Shown: piece by piece, positions 16,048 to 24,115 of the stretch | Numbering within the stretch: the stretch's first letter is position 1 | How the letters are laid out: the number at the start of each line of letters is the position of its first letter | NCBI GenBank assembly: GCA_020630595.1 | Contig: JAHDBC010000018.1 | Location: forward strand, 1-54,259 | DNA: 54,259 nt | Origin: Planktomarina sp. | GTDB taxonomy: Bacteria > Pseudomonadota > Alphaproteobacteria > Rhodobacterales > Rhodobacteraceae | Direction of reading: 5' to 3' | Program-made: the position numbers and the translations under genes | Notes under the pieces: generated by a model | What the model was told of the DNA's origin: nothing | Databases searched by the model: none | What the model saw: the letters and a program-made list of their open reading frames with translations, nothing else

Positions 16048-16075
16048 GGAATATTAGTTTCCTTCAAGGCAAATT
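16048..16075 (+). promoter_or_regulatory. Operator-like boxes between the mttB-like gene and folD
   Basis: In the 171-bp gap before folD, GGAATATTAGTTTCC (16048-16062) is followed after five bases by GGCAAATT (16068-16075). Box order and five-base spacing equal those upstream of tdm. They lie about 130-155 bp before the folD GTG, in the opposite orientation relative to the gene. A regulator site is inferred. Confidence 0.4.
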
Positions 16076-16090
16076 ATTATGGGGGATCAA

Positions 16091-17644
16091 TCAACTTTCC
16101 GGGGGCGCCCCGCCTTCGGCTGTTCGGCGGGCGATAAAGTCTTTCAATTGGCCCAGACTGTCTGATTTCAGACCCGGCTGATCCTTGCGTGCGACGATGT
16201 CTTTCCAGACATCCGTCGCGCGGTTGTTGGCATCCGTTGCGCCCCGTTCCGTCCATGTGCCAAAGTTTGCGTAGTCGTGCACGATTGGGTCATAGAAGGC
16301 TGTCGCGTAACGTTCCATCGTTTGCGATGTGGCGAAGAAATGGCCTTGGGGTTCGACTTCCGCAATGGCGGTCGCGTAGCCAATGTCGGCTGGGTCAGCG
16401 GATGCGCCCGCACAAAGTTCCGCAACCATGTTCAAGACTTCGACGTCAGTGACAAGTTTTTCGTAAGATACAGTCAGCCCACCTTCCAACCAGCCAGCGG
16501 CGTGGATCACCACTGTGGCCCCGGCCATCAGGCACCCCCAAAGCCCCATCTGGTTTTCGTTTGCGGCCTGAACATCATTCGAATTCGACGCGGATCCGGC
16601 GGCAGACCGCCACGGCAACCCGATCAACCGTGCCATTTGACCCGCCGCAAGCGAGGCCTGAAAATGCGCTGGGGTTCCAAAGGCCGGCGCGCCGGATTTC
16701 ATATCCACGTTGGACGTAAATGTGCCATACGCCACAGGCGCGCCAGGGTTCACAAGTTGGGTCAGCGTGATCGCGGCCAAAGCTTCCGCATGGGACAGGG
16801 TGATCGCACCTGCCACGGTGATCGGGGCCATTGCGCCCATCAGTGTGAACGGGGTCACGATCGACAGCTGCCCAAACCGGGCGAAATCGATCAAGCCCTG
16901 CGCCATCGGGATATCCAGCGTTCTTGGGCTGTTGGTGTTGATGATCGTGTACGTCTGTGGGGCCGATGCAAAGTCAGCATCGGATAGACCGCGATAATCC
17001 CGGATCATTTCGAAACAATCCATCACCTGCGGGGTTCCGCGTGAAAAGGTGAAGGGAAACTTGTTGGACCAGATCAGCTGTGCTTCTGTCGTGAAATAAT
17101 GGCGCAGATGGGTCGCAACATCCTGCGGTTCCACCTGCGGCGAAATCATCTGAAACACGTCGAAATGTTGGGTCAGTTGCAGGTATTCGATGTAATCGCG
17201 TGCGGAACCGGGCCTGCGTCCACGGTCCAAATCGGTCGCATGGGGGGCACCTGCACCCGCCTGAAACACAAGCCTTCCCTGTTCCAGAACGAAATCCTTT
17301 GTGGGGATACCCCCTTTGCACAGAATGGATTTCGGTGCGCTGGACAGAGCCGCATTCACCATGTCGCGCCCGATGTGAATCGTATCATCCCCGCGCAGCG
17401 TGGCCCCCGCCTTTGTGAATATCTCGCGGGCCTCTGGCAAAAGAACGCGTGTGCCAAGATCTTCCAGAATGGTCAGCGCCGTTTCATGCATGCTGGCTGC
17501 CTGATCTGGCGAAAAGACATCCATGGTGGGAAAAGGGCTGCGCAGGTTGTGGTAATCCACGGTCCGGCCAACAGTTTTGGCGGGGGCATCCTGGGACGCG
17601 CGTCGACGATTTCTGCGCTTTGATCCGATTGATCCGTCTGTCAT
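16091..17644 (-). CDS. MttB-family (non-pyrrolysine) trimethylamine/betaine methyltransferase homologue
   Basis: The 517-residue protein opens with a basic stretch (SKRRNRRR) and then follows the MttB-family TIM barrel. The segment AAGSASNSNDVQAANE (about 348-363) matches the region where true MttB carries pyrrolysine; no in-frame TAG occurs, so it is a non-Pyl member. Characterised non-Pyl relatives transfer methyl groups from glycine betaine, proline betaine or carnitine to a corrinoid protein. No corrinoid protein gene is in this window. The ATG at 17642-17644 follows AGGACC. It sits upstream of folD and divergent from a sulfatase-family gene. The substrate is unknown; a methylated amine is likely from context. 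Confidence 0.85.
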   Translation of the reverse strand: MTDGSIGSKRRNRRRASQDAPAKTVGRTVDYHNLRSPFPTMDVFSPDQAASMHETALTILEDLGTRVLLPEAREIFTKAGATLRGDDTIHIGRDMVNAALSSAPKSILCKGGIPTKDFVLEQGRLVFQAGAGAPHATDLDRGRRPGSARDYIEYLQLTQHFDVFQMISPQVEPQDVATHLRHYFTTEAQLIWSNKFPFTFSRGTPQVMDCFEMIRDYRGLSDADFASAPQTYTIINTNSPRTLDIPMAQGLIDFARFGQLSIVTPFTLMGAMAPITVAGAITLSHAEALAAITLTQLVNPGAPVAYGTFTSNVDMKSGAPAFGTPAHFQASLAAGQMARLIGLPWRSAAGSASNSNDVQAANENQMGLWGCLMAGATVVIHAAGWLEGGLTVSYEKLVTDVEVLNMVAELCAGASADPADIGYATAIAEVEPQGHFFATSQTMERYATAFYDPIVHDYANFGTWTERGATDANNRATDVWKDIVARKDQPGLKSDSLGQLKDFIARRTAEGGAPPES

Positions 17645-17793
17645 GGCTTTGGTCCTGCCTTTGGTGGTGGCTGTCACACATGACCATGCCGGTCCGCGCG
17701 GTTTCAACACCACCAGCGACAGATCGTGCTGTCTGGAACGACTGCTGCGAAAAATCATTTGTTCGATCGGCGTGGGTCTGGCAGGTGATGGTC

Positions 17794-19470
17794 ATGACCA
17801 AATCCAACGACCCACAACGCCCGAACATTCTGTTCATCATGTATGATCAGTTGCGTTTTGATTATTTGTCCTGTGCGGGTCATCCAACATTGCAAACTCC
17901 GAATTTCGACCGGGTCGCCCGAATGGGGGTGCGGTTCACGAACGCTTATTGCCAATCGCCGATCTGTGGTGCCAGCCGGATGAGCTTTTATACAGGGCGT
18001 TATGTGTCGTCGCATGGCGCGCAATGGAATGGGTATCCGCTGCGGGTTGGTGAACAGACGATGGGTGATCATCTGCGGCGGGCCGGGATGGACTGCTGGC
18101 TGATCGGAAAAACCCATATGAAGGCCGATGCGGACGGCATGGCGCGGTTGGGCCTTTCCCCGGACAGCGTCATCGGCGCGCGTCAGGCAGAATGTGGCTT
18201 TGATGTCTGGGTTCGTGATGATGGGCTGTGGGGATATGGGCCGGATGGATTTTATGACGAAAAGCGGTCACCCTATAACGAATACCTGAAATCAAAGGGC
18301 TATCCGGGGGACAATCCGTGGGCCGATCACGCCAATGCTGGCGTTGATGGGGGGCATATTGCATCTGGCTGGATGTTCGACAACGCAGACAAACCCGCCA
18401 ATATCCGGGAAGAAGACAGCGAAACACCGTGGTTGACCGATCAGTGCCTTGCATTTCTGGATCAGGCCACGGGGCCGTGGTGCGCCCATGTCAGCTATAT
18501 CAAACCACATTGGCCCTATATCGTTCCGGCGCCCTATCATCAGATGTATGGCGTTGAGGATGTGGCGCCGGCCCAAAGGCATGCGGTCGAACGCCAGAAC
18601 CCGCACCCGGTCTATGGCGCCTTCATGTCCAACAAGATCGCGCAGGCCTTTCAACAAGATGCGGTGCGCCAGAAAGTCATTCCGGCCTATATGGGCCTGA
18701 TCAAACAGTGCGATGATCAACTGGGGCGGATTTTGGACGCGCTGGAACGTTCGGGCCAGATCGAAAACACGGTCATTGTGCTGACGTCTGATCATGGCGA
18801 TTATCTTGGCGATCATTGGCTGGGTGAAAAAGATCTGTTCCATGATCCGTCCGTGAAAATTCCGATGATTGTCTGCGATCCCAGACCCGCCGCGGATGCA
18901 ACGCGCGGTACAACCTGTGATGCCCTGGTCGAAGCGATTGATTTGGCACCCACGTTTCTGGAACTGGCCGGTGGCGCACCGGCAGATCACATTCTGGAAG
19001 GGGGCAGCCTGATCCCGTATTTGCACGGAAAAACGGCAAGGCCACGGGATGTCGTGATCAGCGAATACGATTATTCCATGACGCCAATGCGGGATGCCGT
19101 GGGCGTGACCAATCGCGACGCGCGGCTGTTTATGGTGTTTGATGGAAGATACAAACTGATCCACGCAGAAGGCGGGCTGCGCCCAATGCTGTTTGATCTG
19201 CAAGAAGACCCTGATGAATTTTTCGATCTTGCCAAAACATCTGTGGCTGACGCGCAGATGGATCGTTTGTATGGCGCATTGCACCAATGGGGTCTTCGGA
19301 TGTCGCAACGGGTGACACGATCTGATGCGGATCTTGCACAGATGCGCGGACGATCGGCGCGGCGCGGAATCTTGCCCTTTTTGAAAGATGGCAGCGAAGT
19401 GGACCCGGAACTGACCTCGAAATATCGCGGCCCTGCCGGGCATGTGTACGTTGCACCTGACAAGGATTGA
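17794..19470 (+). CDS. Sulfatase-family hydrolase with formylglycine motif
   Basis: A 558-residue member of the alkaline-phosphatase/sulfatase superfamily. PNILFIMYDQLR (10-21) supplies the first metal aspartate. CGASR (58-62) fits the C-x-A-x-R signature in which the cysteine is converted to formylglycine, and LTSDHGDYLGDH near residue 330 is the second metal site. No signal peptide is present, so it is probably cytosolic. It may cleave sulfate esters or phosphonate monoesters; the sequence does not decide. The start at 17794 has AGGTG six bases upstream, and an ATG two codons earlier is an alternative. The M20 gene 54 bases downstream may be co-transcribed. Confidence 0.85.
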   Translation: MTKSNDPQRPNILFIMYDQLRFDYLSCAGHPTLQTPNFDRVARMGVRFTNAYCQSPICGASRMSFYTGRYVSSHGAQWNGYPLRVGEQTMGDHLRRAGMDCWLIGKTHMKADADGMARLGLSPDSVIGARQAECGFDVWVRDDGLWGYGPDGFYDEKRSPYNEYLKSKGYPGDNPWADHANAGVDGGHIASGWMFDNADKPANIREEDSETPWLTDQCLAFLDQATGPWCAHVSYIKPHWPYIVPAPYHQMYGVEDVAPAQRHAVERQNPHPVYGAFMSNKIAQAFQQDAVRQKVIPAYMGLIKQCDDQLGRILDALERSGQIENTVIVLTSDHGDYLGDHWLGEKDLFHDPSVKIPMIVCDPRPAADATRGTTCDALVEAIDLAPTFLELAGGAPADHILEGGSLIPYLHGKTARPRDVVISEYDYSMTPMRDAVGVTNRDARLFMVFDGRYKLIHAEGGLRPMLFDLQEDPDEFFDLAKTSVADAQMDRLYGALHQWGLRMSQRVTRSDADLAQMRGRSARRGILPFLKDGSEVDPELTSKYRGPAGHVYVAPDKD

Positions 19471-19524
19471 TGGAACGATGCCCTGGCCTGATCAATTCAC
19501 ACGCCCCAAACGGAAGAACCACAA

Positions 19525-20685
19525 ATGCCCGTAAGAAACCGTTTCGCTGATTTGTTGCCTGAACTGACGGAATGGCGCCGTGATTTTCATGAACATCCAG
19601 AACTGCTGTTTGATACGCACCGCACAGCGGGTCTTGTGCGGGACCGGCTGGTTGAAATGGGGTGCGATGACGTGGTGACAGGGCTGGGGCGAACCGGCGT
19701 TGTGGGGGTTATCAAGGGAAAATCAGACACCAAGGGGCGGACGATTGGATTGCGCGCAGACATGGATGCGTTGCCGATCCATGAAGAAACCGGCGCGCCG
19801 CATGCGTCAAAGGTTGCTGGGAAAATGCATGCCTGCGGCCATGACGGCCACACGACAATGCTGTTGGGTGCTGCTAAATATCTGGCCGAAACCCGCAATT
19901 TCGATGGAACCGTTGTGGTGATTTTCCAGCCCGCCGAAGAAGGGGGCGGCGGTGGCCGCGAAATGTGCGAAGATGGTTTGATGGACCGGTTCGGCATTGA
20001 CGAAGTCTATGGAATGCATAACTGGCCCGGCCAGCCCGAAGGGCAGTTTGCGATACGCCCCGGGCCATTTTTCGCAGCGACCGATCAGTTTGATATCACT
20101 GTGCAGGGGGTCGGCGGTCACGCGGCCAAACCCCATGAAACGGTTGATCCGGTCGTGACAACAGCGCAGATCATCACCGCACTCCAAACGATTGCATCGC
20201 GCAATTGCGATCCTGTGGAACAGATCGTGGTGTCGGTGACATCGGTGGAAACCAGTTCAAAGGCGTTCAATGTGATCCCGCAATCCGTTCAGTTTCGGGG
20301 AACGATCCGGACCCTGACCCCGGCCACACGGGCGCTGGCGGAAAAGCGGCTGCATTCAATCGTGACGCAAACGGCGGCGGCCCATGATGCACGCGCGGAC
20401 ATCAATTTCATCAAGGGCTATCCGCCGATGATCAACGCCAACATCGAAACAGACCATGCCCGCAAAGCCGCGATTGCAGTGACAGGGTCATGTGACGACG
20501 CGCCCCTTGTGATGGGCGGCGAAGATTTCGCCTATATGCTGGAAGAACGCCCGGGCGCATATATTTTGGTGGGCAATGGCGATACGGCTATGGTCCATCA
20601 TCCCAAATATGATTTTAATGACACCGTGATACCAACGGGGTGTTCATGGTGGGTGGAAATTGCAGAACAGCGATTGGCGGTCTGA
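19525..20685 (+). CDS. M20-family amidohydrolase (hippurate hydrolase/IAA-amino acid hydrolase type)
   Basis: The 386-residue protein has M20D landmarks: DFHEHPEL near the N-terminus, ADMDALP (79-84), the metal motif MHACGHDGHT (101-110), PAEEGGGG (137-144), MHNWPG and a late EDFAYM. These enzymes use two metal ions to remove the acyl group from N-acylated amino acids. Length fits the family. GGAAG precedes the ATG. It follows the sulfatase-like gene in the same direction, which could form a two-gene catabolic unit, but no common substrate is evident. Confidence 0.88.
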   Translation: MPVRNRFADLLPELTEWRRDFHEHPELLFDTHRTAGLVRDRLVEMGCDDVVTGLGRTGVVGVIKGKSDTKGRTIGLRADMDALPIHEETGAPHASKVAGKMHACGHDGHTTMLLGAAKYLAETRNFDGTVVVIFQPAEEGGGGGREMCEDGLMDRFGIDEVYGMHNWPGQPEGQFAIRPGPFFAATDQFDITVQGVGGHAAKPHETVDPVVTTAQIITALQTIASRNCDPVEQIVVSVTSVETSSKAFNVIPQSVQFRGTIRTLTPATRALAEKRLHSIVTQTAAAHDARADINFIKGYPPMINANIETDHARKAAIAVTGSCDDAPLVMGGEDFAYMLEERPGAYILVGNGDTAMVHHPKYDFNDTVIPTGCSWWVEIAEQRLAV

Positions 20686-20847
20686 CGCCGCGAACGGTCG
20701 CTTTACAAAACGTTAACCCATTCCCGTGCGAAAGCTGCGACAGTCGTTCCGTATGAAGGTCAGATTTTCGCCAGAATTATGAGGGATACGGCTGGCACTG
20801 TCTGGGCCGATGTCCGTTAAAAAAAGAGACGGGATAGGAAAATGGGA

Positions 20848-21948
20848 ATGTCGCATCTGGCCCGGGATCTGGGCAAACGCCCTGCATCAACGACCTGCGT
20901 GATGTGGGACGATATCTATGCAGACCGGACCGTCGGGTCTGTTCTGCCCTGCATGGAAATCGATGGACCGCTTGAAATGTGGCTGCGACCTGATCCGGAA
21001 CTTGCGTCCGGGTGGATCGCGTCATCGCCATGGGGGGTCAGTGTGTTTCTGTGCCGCCCCGAAAAAGGAAGCGGATTGGGGTTTCGACCTTGCCGCACAT
21101 CGTGGCTGACATTGACACGCGCCGCTTGGGAGGCGCACCCGGCCTTGCAATTGAACCTTGCCCTACGCCAGCTGTTGCCAGATGCGTCTGCGCACGCCCT
21201 TGATCACCATGTGGAACGGGCGCTGGCCCATATGGGTGCGCCCAAACCCGTGGCTTGGGGACTGTCGCCATTCGCAGATGGTGCGGTTGAATTGGTAAGC
21301 CAACCCGATTTACCGATGCCCCCGGACCCCAAATGGGTGGCGCATGCCCGTGACAGCTTTGCCGAAGGGTGCGATCTGCCCGCTGGCGACCGCGATCATG
21401 CGGAATTTGAAAAAAGTTGTGATTGGTTTGACGCAGCCTTTGCCCTGCCCATCGCCACAACAGGCGCCGATCCAAGGCGTGAAGCACTGTATCAGGCGAA
21501 TTCAATCCTGCGATTTCGCAGCAAGATTGCGATGCCATCTGCAATTGCACTGCTGAAAAACCATCCGCATCTGGCTGCGGCCCTTGCGAAACTTTCGCAA
21601 GCGGGCGGTTCAGATCCGGTATCGCCCATGCCTTTGGGCGCGATCATAGCCCGGTCTTTGGATCACCTTGCGCAGGATGACATGGTCGCATCTGGCCCAA
21701 GTCTTGCATCGGTTTGGCGAACAGATGATTGGCGGGCGTCCCCTTGGGGCGATGGGTCGTGCACCCAATCTGTCTTGCGGGCCATTATGCGAATGTTGGC
21801 CCTTGATGCGGTTGTGGCAGATATCGACACACATTGGGGGCAGGGCAGCGCGCTGCGCTTGGGGCAAGTGATAACGAAACATCTGCGGTCGTTGCCGCAG
21901 ACCCTGCCAAAACTGACCGAAGACATGCCGGTAATGGGGCGCGCATAG
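20848..21948 (+). CDS. Conserved-length hypothetical protein, function unknown
   Basis: An uninterrupted 366-codon frame with codon use like its neighbours. The product is soluble, with many Trp, His and Pro residues (CVMWDDIYADRTVG, SGWIASSPWGVSVFL, WRTDDWRASPWGDG). No signal peptide, membrane helix or known motif was recognised. The ATG at 20848 is preferred over one at 20842 because AGGA lies eight bases upstream. The 156-bp gap before it shows no clear promoter or terminator. It converges on ycaQ with nine bases between stops and no hairpin. Confidence 0.7.
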   Translation: MSHLARDLGKRPASTTCVMWDDIYADRTVGSVLPCMEIDGPLEMWLRPDPELASGWIASSPWGVSVFLCRPEKGSGLGFRPCRTSWLTLTRAAWEAHPALQLNLALRQLLPDASAHALDHHVERALAHMGAPKPVAWGLSPFADGAVELVSQPDLPMPPDPKWVAHARDSFAEGCDLPAGDRDHAEFEKSCDWFDAAFALPIATTGADPRREALYQANSILRFRSKIAMPSAIALLKNHPHLAAALAKLSQAGGSDPVSPMPLGAIIARSLDHLAQDDMVASGPSLASVWRTDDWRASPWGDGSCTQSVLRAIMRMLALDAVVADIDTHWGQGSALRLGQVITKHLRSLPQTLPKLTEDMPVMGRA

Positions 21949-21957
21949 CGCAGTTCT

Positions 21958-23154
21958 TCAATGTTCCAGCGGCCCCAGTGAAACGCCGTCGCAGTCTGCC
22001 AGTTTGGACATGCGATTCAGGGCCGTGATCAACCTGCCCAGTCGCCCTTGTGACAACGCACACCCTTTTTCCGGCCAATAGTTCTGAACACACAGGTGGC
22101 GGGTTGCACGGTCCGCTTTTGCATCAATGCGCCCGATCACCCGGTGCCCTTCCAGAACCGGAAACACATAATATCCGTAACGGCGTTGCGCTTCGGGCAC
22201 AAAGATTTCAATGCGGTAATCAAATCCGAACAGACGCAGCGCCCGCTTTCTGTCCCGCAACGCCGGATCAAAGGGGGAAAGGATCCTGACCCGGTTCGAA
22301 GCGGCCCGTGCCTGCGTCAGTTGATCAATCGTGTCCGTCAGCGCAAAACTGGGCAGGATTTGCCCATTTGCGGCGGTTATGGCAATCGGCGTCACGGTTC
22401 CTGCTGCAATTGCGGTGTTTAACCATTCCTTCGCCTCTGCCACCGGGACAAGATCCCAAAACGCGGCGATTTCCGTGTGGGTGGCAAACCCCAGCCGCGA
22501 CAGCGCCCCGCGGCAGGCCCAGTCCCGTGTTTGCGGCCAATCGGGCGTCGCTGATGGGGCCGGGGCCACGTTTTCTGTCAAATCATACACCTTGCGAAAA
22601 CCATCGCGACGGGTCACCATGATTTTCCCGGTGCGCCACAGATATTCCAGCGCCGTTTTCGAAGGGTGCCAATCCCACCACCCGCCGGTGCCCCGCTTTT
22701 CGGATTTTCCAACGTCGGATGATGATACGGGGCCGTGGGCTGCGATTTGATCCAACACCGTTTGGGTTTGGGCCAGAAAATCCCCCCGGTGCCAGTCTGT
22801 CCAGCGGCGTTCGATTTTTTGCCGGTCGCGTGAAAACTTGTGCTGCCAGTGGGGCAGGTGACTGATTGGCAGGATGCTGGCGTCATGGGTCCAGCCTTCG
22901 AACGCGGTTCGATCACGATCCACTAGATGGCGCAGGTTGCGGGGGCGGTATTGTTGCCTGCGTGACCAAAGGATTTGGTCGTGGGCGCGGGCGGCCGTGT
23001 TGATGCTGTCAACCTGCACAAAGCCCAACCGATCCAGCACCGTGTTCAGATCGGCGCCTTTCCCTGACCCTGATGGCGCATCCGTCAACAGATGCTTTTC
23101 CAGAAATACGGCCCGCGCTTGGGCATTTGACAGGGTCAGGGTGTTTTGCGTCAT
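21958..23154 (-). CDS. YcaQ-like DNA glycosylase (HTH_42, crosslink repair family)
   Basis: The 398-residue protein matches the winged-helix family of E. coli YcaQ (later named NeiC/AlkX): an N-terminal helical region, then FVQVDSINT with the catalytic QxD motif (Q47-D49), RRQQYRP, and a C-terminal barrel-like segment ending near PLEH. YcaQ unhooks interstrand DNA crosslinks and AP/alkyl lesions. Its ATG overlaps the glucokinase stop by four bases (ATGA), so it is co-translated as the last gene of aglR-bglA-glk-ycaQ. A DNA-repair gene tied to sugar catabolism is odd; chance operon fusion is the simplest explanation. Confidence 0.85.
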   Translation of the reverse strand: MTQNTLTLSNAQARAVFLEKHLLTDAPSGSGKGADLNTVLDRLGFVQVDSINTAARAHDQILWSRRQQYRPRNLRHLVDRDRTAFEGWTHDASILPISHLPHWQHKFSRDRQKIERRWTDWHRGDFLAQTQTVLDQIAAHGPVSSSDVGKSEKRGTGGWWDWHPSKTALEYLWRTGKIMVTRRDGFRKVYDLTENVAPAPSATPDWPQTRDWACRGALSRLGFATHTEIAAFWDLVPVAEAKEWLNTAIAAGTVTPIAITAANGQILPSFALTDTIDQLTQARAASNRVRILSPFDPALRDRKRALRLFGFDYRIEIFVPEAQRRYGYYVFPVLEGHRVIGRIDAKADRATRHLCVQNYWPEKGCALSQGRLGRLITALNRMSKLADCDGVSLGPLEH

Positions 23155-24113
23155 TCCATGGATGCTGCCAGATGTTCAGCGCATCCGGCAAGGGCGGCAT
23201 AGTCATCTTCGACCATGTGGATGGAAAAGTTCGACATGAACCCAGCAAAGCGGCCTTTGTCGCGGAACGCATCCACCAAACCGAATTCGCGCAAATAGGG
23301 CGTGAAGGCACGCACCAATCCCCCCACCAGATAAACCCCGCCAAACGGCAGATGGATCAGGGAAAGATTGCCCGCAACAGTGCCAAGGATTGTCACGAAG
23401 ACGCGCCCGGCTTCGGTCGCCCGGGCATCTGATCCGTCCGCAATCGCGGCCATGATCTGTTGCGACGTCAGCAATGTGTCGTCCCCCGCTTCGTGGGACA
23501 GCCATGCATAAACCCGTTCCAGACCCCGGCCCGACAACACATCTTCGACTGCGGGAAACCCATGTGCCGTTTCAACAAACTGGCACAGGCGCAACTGCGC
23601 TTCGGTGCGGATCGGCAGATTGGCGTGACCACATTCCGACGGTGGCACCAGTTTTCCCTTGGGCGTTGCATAAACAATCGCCGCATTGAACCCAGTGCCC
23701 ACATTGACAACCAGCCGGGCTGCATTGTCGGGCACCACTGGCCCTGCCACGATTTCGGTCAGCTTGTCCGCGCCCAAACCCTGCACCGCGTGCCCTTGGG
23801 CCTGCATGTCGTTCAAGATGGCGGCCCGGGTGGCACCTGCGGCATGGGCCAGACCGGCCTTGTCAATGGACCAGTCCCGGTTTGTCAACGCGCCCACGCC
23901 ATCGCGCACGGGTCCGGCAATGCAGGCACAAACCCCGGCGACCGGTCCGCAGTTCGTTTCATTGCGATAGCGTTGCAAGACCGGTTCCAGCCCCGGGAAA
24001 TCATCGTTGCGATAGCGGCGTATGGTGTCGCTTAACACCGACGCACCATCTGCCAACCCAACCCGTGTGTTGGTGCCGCCCACGTCAACGACCATGTTGC
24101 GAGTTGCAGTCAT
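23151..24113 (-). CDS. glk: Glucokinase (Glk family)
   Basis: The 320-residue protein has the Glk/ASKHA pattern: VVDVGGTNTRVGL at the N-terminus (phosphate 1), AILNDMQAQGHA (catalytic Asp), VVNVGTGFNAAIV (phosphate 2), ECGHANLP with metal-type residues, and VYLVGGLVRAF near the end. It phosphorylates glucose in the cytosol using ATP. AAAGGA precedes its ATG, two bases after the bglA stop. It would activate glucose released by the beta-glucosidase BglA and the alpha-glucosidase AglA, so it belongs functionally to the agl system. Confidence 0.9.
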   Translation of the reverse strand: MTATRNMVVDVGGTNTRVGLADGASVLSDTIRRYRNDDFPGLEPVLQRYRNETNCGPVAGVCACIAGPVRDGVGALTNRDWSIDKAGLAHAAGATRAAILNDMQAQGHAVQGLGADKLTEIVAGPVVPDNAARLVVNVGTGFNAAIVYATPKGKLVPPSECGHANLPIRTEAQLRLCQFVETAHGFPAVEDVLSGRGLERVYAWLSHEAGDDTLLTSQQIMAAIADGSDARATEAGRVFVTILGTVAGNLSLIHLPFGGVYLVGGLVRAFTPYLREFGLVDAFRDKGRFAGFMSNFSIHMVEDDYAALAGCAEHLAASME

Positions 24114-24115
24114 AT

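Noticed and set aside
16091-17644. Pyrrolysine-containing MttB
   Set aside because: No in-frame TAG; the Pyl region reads GSASNSNDVQA, so the protein is a non-Pyl family member.
17449-17793. Upstream extension of the sulfatase-family gene
   Set aside because: The open frame continues 115 codons upstream, but that part overlaps the divergent mttB-like gene, is Cys/Trp-rich shadow sequence, and lacks a ribosome site.
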